Shown piece after piece: positions 58,766 to 64,000 of a DNA stretch of 64,000 nucleotides. The translations under genes were made by a program, and so were the position numbers. Under the pieces are notes generated by a model that made no database searches, was not told where the DNA came from, and saw only the letters and a list, made by a program, of their open reading frames with translations. Source of the DNA: Nageia nagi (taxonomy: Eukaryota > Pinophyta); contig JBITNC010000001.1 in NCBI GenBank assembly GCA_050084985.1, positions 76,446,001 through 76,510,000 of the forward strand, in the 5' to 3' direction. The number at the start of each line of letters is the position of its first letter. The first letter of the stretch is position 1.

Positions 58766-61700
58766 ATGGTTGAAACCTTCGTTCCCAAGCATATACTTGA
58801 CAGTTCCAAATTTGGAATATGGGAACCTCATATGAAAGCCGAGTTACAAGAAAGGAAGCTGTGGCAAACAGTTAGTGAAGACTTGGTCGCTCCTACCGAT
58901 GAGAAGGCTCTTGAAGTATACAACTCAAAGAATGAGTTAGCAACTTCAATGATTTATCGTGCAGTTTTCAGATGATGTCCTTCTCATGATCTCTTCATCA
59001 ACTTCAGCAAAGGAAGCTTGGGATAGGCTAAAGAAAATTTACCTTAGGTCCAAATTTTCAAGGAGGTTTACCATTCTACAAAAGTTGTTGCAGTATCGAC
59101 AAAGTGAAGATGAAAGTGCCTCCATCTACTTAAACAAAATCATTGACCTCAGGACACAATTGGTTGGTTGTGGGTGCAATTGGATCAATGATGAGTTCAT
59201 GGTCTTCATCATTCTTCAAAGCCTTACTACAAAGTTCAGTAACTTTGTCACGGTTATGGAAACAAGGCTCGATGATGAAGAAGATGTCATCTCACTTGAT
59301 AACCTTTCTAGACTCCTTCTGAAGCATGAAGAAACTTTGAACAAGAAAATGTTGAACCTTTCTCCAAAGGACAATAGCATTGCTCTAGGAGCAACCAAAA
59401 CTCCTTTCAAGAAAAAGTTAAAACATTATAAATTCAAAGACAACAAGTCCTCATCTACCTTCAGGAAGTATGACAAAAAGGGCAACAACAACGGCAACTA
59501 CAAGCAAAGGAATGACAAAGCTAGATCAAGCAATCCAACACCTCAGGAAAAGTTTGATGGAAATTGTAACTTTTATGGTATCTTTAGGCACAAAGAGTAT
59601 GATTGTCGCAAAAAGAAATTTGGTCAAAAAGGTAAGGGAAATGCAAATGTGAGAAATTTCAATAATAGAAAGAAGAACAAGCATACTGCTACTGTTGCCT
59701 ACTACTCAATGACTCAAACTGTTTCAAATGATTGGATTGTTGATTCAGGATGCACTAATCACATGTGTTATGAAAAGGATAAGTTTGAAAACTTTCATAA
59801 GTACAAAAAGGATGCAATTGTGATAGGTGATAATACAGTCCTTTATGTTCAAGGAATAGGGAGTGTGAAGATTCATGGAAAGACTCTTGATAATGTCTTT
59901 TATGTGCCTAAACTAAGGATGAATCTCATCTCCGTGATTCAAATTACAAGGAAAGGATGCTCATTTGAGTTTACCTCACACTCCTGGTGTGTTAAGAAAG
60001 GACTTGCCACCTTCATGAAAGGATCAGTAAAGGATGACCTTTATATGTGGATCAAGTACCTTCAAAGATTTGTCTTGCTACAAATGTTTATTCAAAAGGT
60101 AATCTTTGGCATCAATGATTAGGGCACCTTAACCACAAGAGTATTCAAGATATGAAAACTCAAGCACTTGTGGAAGGTTTACCTAATATTTCACCCACAA
60201 TTGGTCTCTATGAAAGGTGCATTCTAGGAAAGATGAATAGGTAAAAGTTTGAAAAAGATAAGGCAACTCGGGCTACTCATCCTCTTCAGCTTGTGCATTC
60301 AGACTTGATGGGTCCTTTTTAGACTAAGTCCCTAGGGGGAGCTTCTTATGTTCTGACCTTCATTGATGACTTCAGTAGGATGACATTTGGTTATCTACTT
60401 GAGCAAAAGGATCAAACTTTTGACAGGTTTAAAGACTTCAAGGCACTTGTTGAAAATCAAACTGATTTTAAAATCAAGATGCTGAGATCTGATAATGGGG
60501 GTGAATATAATAGCAATGAGTTTAACAATTATTGTGTTAAACATGGGATTAAGTAGCAATTCATAATCCCTTACACCCCTTAGCAAAATGGAGTTGCTGA
60601 AAGGAAGAATCACACCATTATGGAAATGGCAAGATGTATGTTGGGTAACCTTCCTAGTTTCTTATGGGGAGAAGCTATTCACATTGCTATTCACACCCTA
60701 AATAGGTGTCCTACTAAGGTAGTTGAAGGTAAAACTCCATATGAAGCATGGATAGGAAAGAAACCTAACCTCTCACACTTCAGGGTCTTCGGTTGTGATG
60801 CATTTGCCTTCATTACCTTAGAGAAAAGAAAGAAGCTAGATAAACGATCAGAAAAATGCATCTTTGTGGAGTATGATAATCAGCATAGAGGTTACAAAAA
60901 AATGCATCTTTGTGAGGTATGATAATCAGCATAGAGGTTACAGGCTCTACTCCTCATCCCATAAAATAGTCTTTGTTTCTAGGGATTTCAAGTTCAATGA
61001 ACTTTCTGAGGATATGACCTCTCATGCTGAGGTGTCTGATACAGATGATTCTTCACCTGCACCAAACTGGTTGGATGATCATGTAGAGAAGTCACCACAA
61101 GAGCAAAATTCTCCAGCACAGATAATTACAAGGAGTATGACCTTGAATAACTCTTTATTTACCAAAATTGATAATACACATGAGCCATCAACCTTCAAAG
61201 AAGCTTCCAAGCAAGAGTGTTAGATGGAAGCTATGAAAGTTGAGTATGAGGTGCTCATGAAAAATGAAACTTGGGATTTGGTTCCTTATCCCAATGAGAA
61301 AAATGTGATTGGTAATAAATGGATATACAAGGTCAAGTACAATTTTGATGAAAAAATTGAAAAATACAAGTCAAGGTTAGTGGCCAAAGTATTCGCTTAG
61401 AAATATGGTATTGATTATGAGGAAACCTTTGCTCCTGTGGCCAAGATGCCTACTGTCAGAATAATCCTTGCTCTTTCTATACCTTAAGGATGGAAAGCTT
61501 TTCAACTTGATGTCAAAAGTGCATTTCTCAATGGTGACTTGGATGTTGAAATCTACATGAATCAACCAGAAGGAAAAGAGTCTCTTGTTTGTAAGCTAAA
61601 GAAGTCTTTGTATGGACTTAAGCAAGCACCTAGAGCATGGTACAAGAAAATTTTAGGATTCTTTGCAGATATTAGTTTTTTCAAGTGCTTCTCAGATTCA

Positions 61701-62714
61701 GATCTCTATGTACTCAATCAAGGAAAAGATGTGGTCATAATTCTCCTTTATGTGGATGATCTTCTCATAACATGCAATAATATTGAAATCATCCAAGAGT
61801 GCATCTCCAAACTAAAGGCAACATTTGAAATGACTGATCTAGGTCTATTGCATTACTATCTTGGGATGCAAGTATACCAACACAAAGATTGTACTTATCT
61901 TAGTCAATCTAAGTATATATCAGACATCTTGCAAAAGTTTGGAATGGAGGAGTGTAAATATGCTGTAATACCTATTTCTCCTGGAATCGTTGTATCATTG
62001 AGCTCAGATTCTCAATTGGCTGATGCTATAGCTTATAGGCAATTGATTGGTAGTCTTCTGTATCTGACTATCTCTCGACCTGATATTGCCTTTGCAGTGA
62101 ATCTGATGGCATGATTCATGCAAAAAATATATGTTGAACACCTCAATGCTATTAAGCAAATCTTGAGGTATGTTGCAGGGATAAAGGATCTTGCTCTTAA
62201 GTATTCCAAAGTGCCCTCAATTGTTCTCTCAGGGTTCTCAAATTCTAATTATGGAGGAGATAGAGATGACAGAAAGTCAACCTCTGCATATGTGTTCAGC
62301 ATTGGTTTAGGTGCTATCTCTTGGGCTTCCAAGAAGCAACCTACTGTGACTCTTTCTACCATCGAAGCTGAATATCGAGCCATGTCTATTGCTGTCCAAG
62401 ATGCTATTTGGCTGAGGCATCTTCTGAACGAAATTGGGTATAAGTAAAATGGCCCATCTCTTATTTCGTTAGACAATCAATCGGCTATATCTTTGGCTAA
62501 GAATCCTATATTCCATCAGAGAACCAAACATGTGGAAATCTAAGCCCATTTTATCAGGGAGAAGGTTCTAGATGACATCATACCCTTGCAGTATTGTCCA
62601 TCTACTGAAACCTCTATTGATTTGTTCACCAAGCCCCTTCCTGAAGCTCAGTTCTGTAAGCTTAGGGATTCTCTCAGGTTGGTGAAGTTGCCCTCAAGGG
62701 GGAGTGAAGTTTAA
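58766..62714 (+). pseudogene. Copia gag-pol polyprotein of element E, heavily disrupted
   Basis: Starts at the gag ATG 58766 (MVETFVPKHILDSSKFGIW) and ends at the TAA 62712. All domains are recognisable: gag, the zinc knuckle changed to CNFYGIF, protease WIVDSGCTNHMC, integrase, RT with LLYVDDLLI, and RNase H with the end SDNQ changed to LDNQ. Frameshifts lie in gag (about 58970), before the integrase finger (about 60048) and at a 46 bp duplication (60852-60943). Stops lie at 60116, 60242, 60320, 60554, 60581, 61221, 61398, 61485, 62112, 62445 and 62541. The junction codon that is TAG in A, B and C is CAA here. Confidence 0.94.
60852..60943. repeat. 46 bp tandem duplication inside pol of E
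   Basis: The segment beginning aaaaatgcatctttgtg and ending at the Ile/Asp/Asn-His region (gaggttac) occurs twice in a row. It is absent from A, B and C, and 46 is not a multiple of three, so the frame shifts. Confidence 0.9.
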
Positions 62715-62760
62715 ACTTTTGTTAGTGATGACAACTTCACCTCTAAGAGGCCTTTTTTGA

Positions 62761-63048
62761 TTGTACATTCTAGAACTCCATGGTAAGTTTGCTCTACGTG
62801 ACAAACTTATTGTACAATTGTTGTTATAGAGTGTTGATTATTTTATACCTCAGTGGTAAGTTTGTTCTCGTGACAAACTTATTGTACATTTATACCTCCG
62901 TGGTAAGTTTGCTCTGCGTGAGAAACTTGTAAAAATTTTGAGCATATAATTAATATACCTCTGTGGTAAGTTTGCTCTATGTGAGGAACTTATTGTACAT
63001 TCTATACCTCCGTGGTGAGTTTGCTCTACATGAGAAACTCATTGTACA
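62761..63048 (+). repeat. Hairpin array in the 3' UTR of element E
   Basis: Five hairpin units with variable spacers. The first is AAGTTTG paired with CAAACTT. One has AAGTTTGCTC with GAGGAACTT, which needs one U-G pair, and the last (63017-63040) has GAGTTT with AAACTC, a joint change of both arms. Confidence 0.88.
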
Positions 63049-63524
63049 ATTTTTATGCTCTATTAACAATCAACACATGTCTATATACAACAGGTGACTA
63101 TGAGTGATGGCTTGGCATCTCTGTGATGACTTATAGTGCACCATTGATTAGTTATTTATAAGATGGCATTATTTGATTCTCTTATTTGAATATATGATGC
63201 ATCTAACTGATTTTGTTTATGAGTTGCTTGTAGCATGCAGGATCTTCTTCAGAAATGCAGGTTACTCACCTTGTGAAAGCAAGCTCATAGAGACTCACAT
63301 GTCAGCTTAAAGTTGATCGACTACTATGTATAGTGAAACCAGTTGTGGTTAATGATTGTATTGTAAACCATTTTTTTGTCAAATGGTAATGTAGTGAGTC
63401 TCATACTAGTTCTCAAAAAGATTCTCAAATATGTAAATGTTCTCATCTCCACTTGTATCTCTATGGAGGAGAACTCTCTCTTACTCCCTCTCTTCTCTCT
63501 TCTACGCTCTATCCCAATATTGCA

Positions 63525-63535
63525 TTAAGGGGGAG
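63525..63535 (+). other. Polypurine tract of element E
   Basis: TTAAGGGGGAG directly precedes the 3' LTR. An 11-base identical stretch, AAGGGGGAGTG, also occurs at the end of pol (62696-62706). Confidence 0.87.
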
Positions 63536-64000
63536 TGTTAGAATTTGTAATAAAATATTGTGAATATCTAAACTCCTTGTAAATTCAATTAATCACTTAA
63601 GGGTATATAGATACCTTAAGAGATTAATTGAATTCTTTAATATGTAGACTTTGACTTTACCAAAGTGGTTAGTTGGTAGGTTGAAGTTAGGTGATACATT
63701 TAATGTAACTCTAACCTTACCCTTAGGTTAAAGGAAGGTTAGGGAGGTGCTCTCAAGCTATAAATAGAGGGCCTCTCCTCTTGTAACATAACTAAGTTCT
63801 TGGAGTAAGATTACTCTACTAGTTGTGTAGGAGAGGAAGAGTATAGTTGTAAGAGGGGTATACTTGAGAATTGAGATACTAGTTGTGGATGTACTCCCAA
63901 GGAGGGAGGAACCACATTACACTTGTGTTATCTTGAGTGATTGTGTTATCTTGTGTATGATTGAGTTTCCTAGTCTTAGGTCCTTGAGGATTTGTTTAGA
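63536..64000 (+). repeat. 3' LTR of element E, cut by the window end
   Basis: Matches the first 465 bases of the 5' LTR at 55239 with about six substitutions. Confidence 0.95.

Larger units (their letters stand above)
55239..64000 (+). mobile_element. Ty1/copia LTR retrotransposon E, cut by the window end
   Basis: Plus-strand element with 5' LTR 55239-55721 and 3' LTR from 63536. Compared with the 5' LTR, the last 18 bases of the 3' LTR lie outside. By eye the LTRs differ at about six positions. The interior is nevertheless badly damaged. Several interior features group E with A (zinc knuckle CNFY, a Thr-His in the integrase region, Lys-Trp-Gln near the catalytic Glu), whereas both LTR ends look like those of B and C. 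Confidence 0.95.

Overview
This window looks like repeat-dense, AT-rich nuclear DNA from a large plant genome. The elements present (Ty1/copia, a Tat-like Ty3/gypsy, a CACTA-like end, PPR-motif fragments, a tRNA-type SINE and a possible bHLH/ACT gene) fit a plant. A gymnosperm is my guess, but nothing in the window proves it. No intact host protein-coding gene can be called with confidence.

Layout. Positions 1-1192 are unassigned flank. Copia element A (minus strand) runs 1193-18187 and is split by copia element B (minus strand, 8639-17222, target-site duplication CATAC), which sits in A's untranslated leader. A decayed gypsy element lies at about 18.2-24.2 kb on the minus strand. It has an unusual order: an extra RNase H domain lies between protease and reverse transcriptase. 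Copia element C (minus strand, 25637-34308, duplication AACTA) is the youngest and best preserved copy: its two LTRs differ by one substitution and one 1-base gap. From 34.3 to 42.4 kb there is low-complexity intergenic DNA holding a decayed coding remnant and a SINE. At 42.4-44.0 kb a small plus-strand gene candidate ends in an ACT-like domain. From 44.5 to 48.3 kb a segment of about 0.9 kb occurs three times. At 50.2-52.5 kb there is a CACTA-type terminus and a decayed multi-exon gene on the minus strand. Copia element E (plus strand) starts at 55239 and runs off the right end; about 18 bases of its 3' LTR are missing.

The four copia copies are one family. Each has LTRs of about 480-510 bp, an initiator-Met-type primer site, a long leader (2.5-3.0 kb), a predicted leader intron of 456-457 nt ending 2 nt before the gag ATG, a gag-protease-integrase-RT-RNase H frame, and a 3' UTR of about 0.8 kb holding a tandem array of hairpin units. 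The most interesting observations are the hairpin arrays, whose arms change in a compensatory way; PPR-like host gene fragments in the sense direction inside the leaders of B, C and E; and a UAG stop shared by A, B and C at the RT/RNase H junction, present even in the young copy C.
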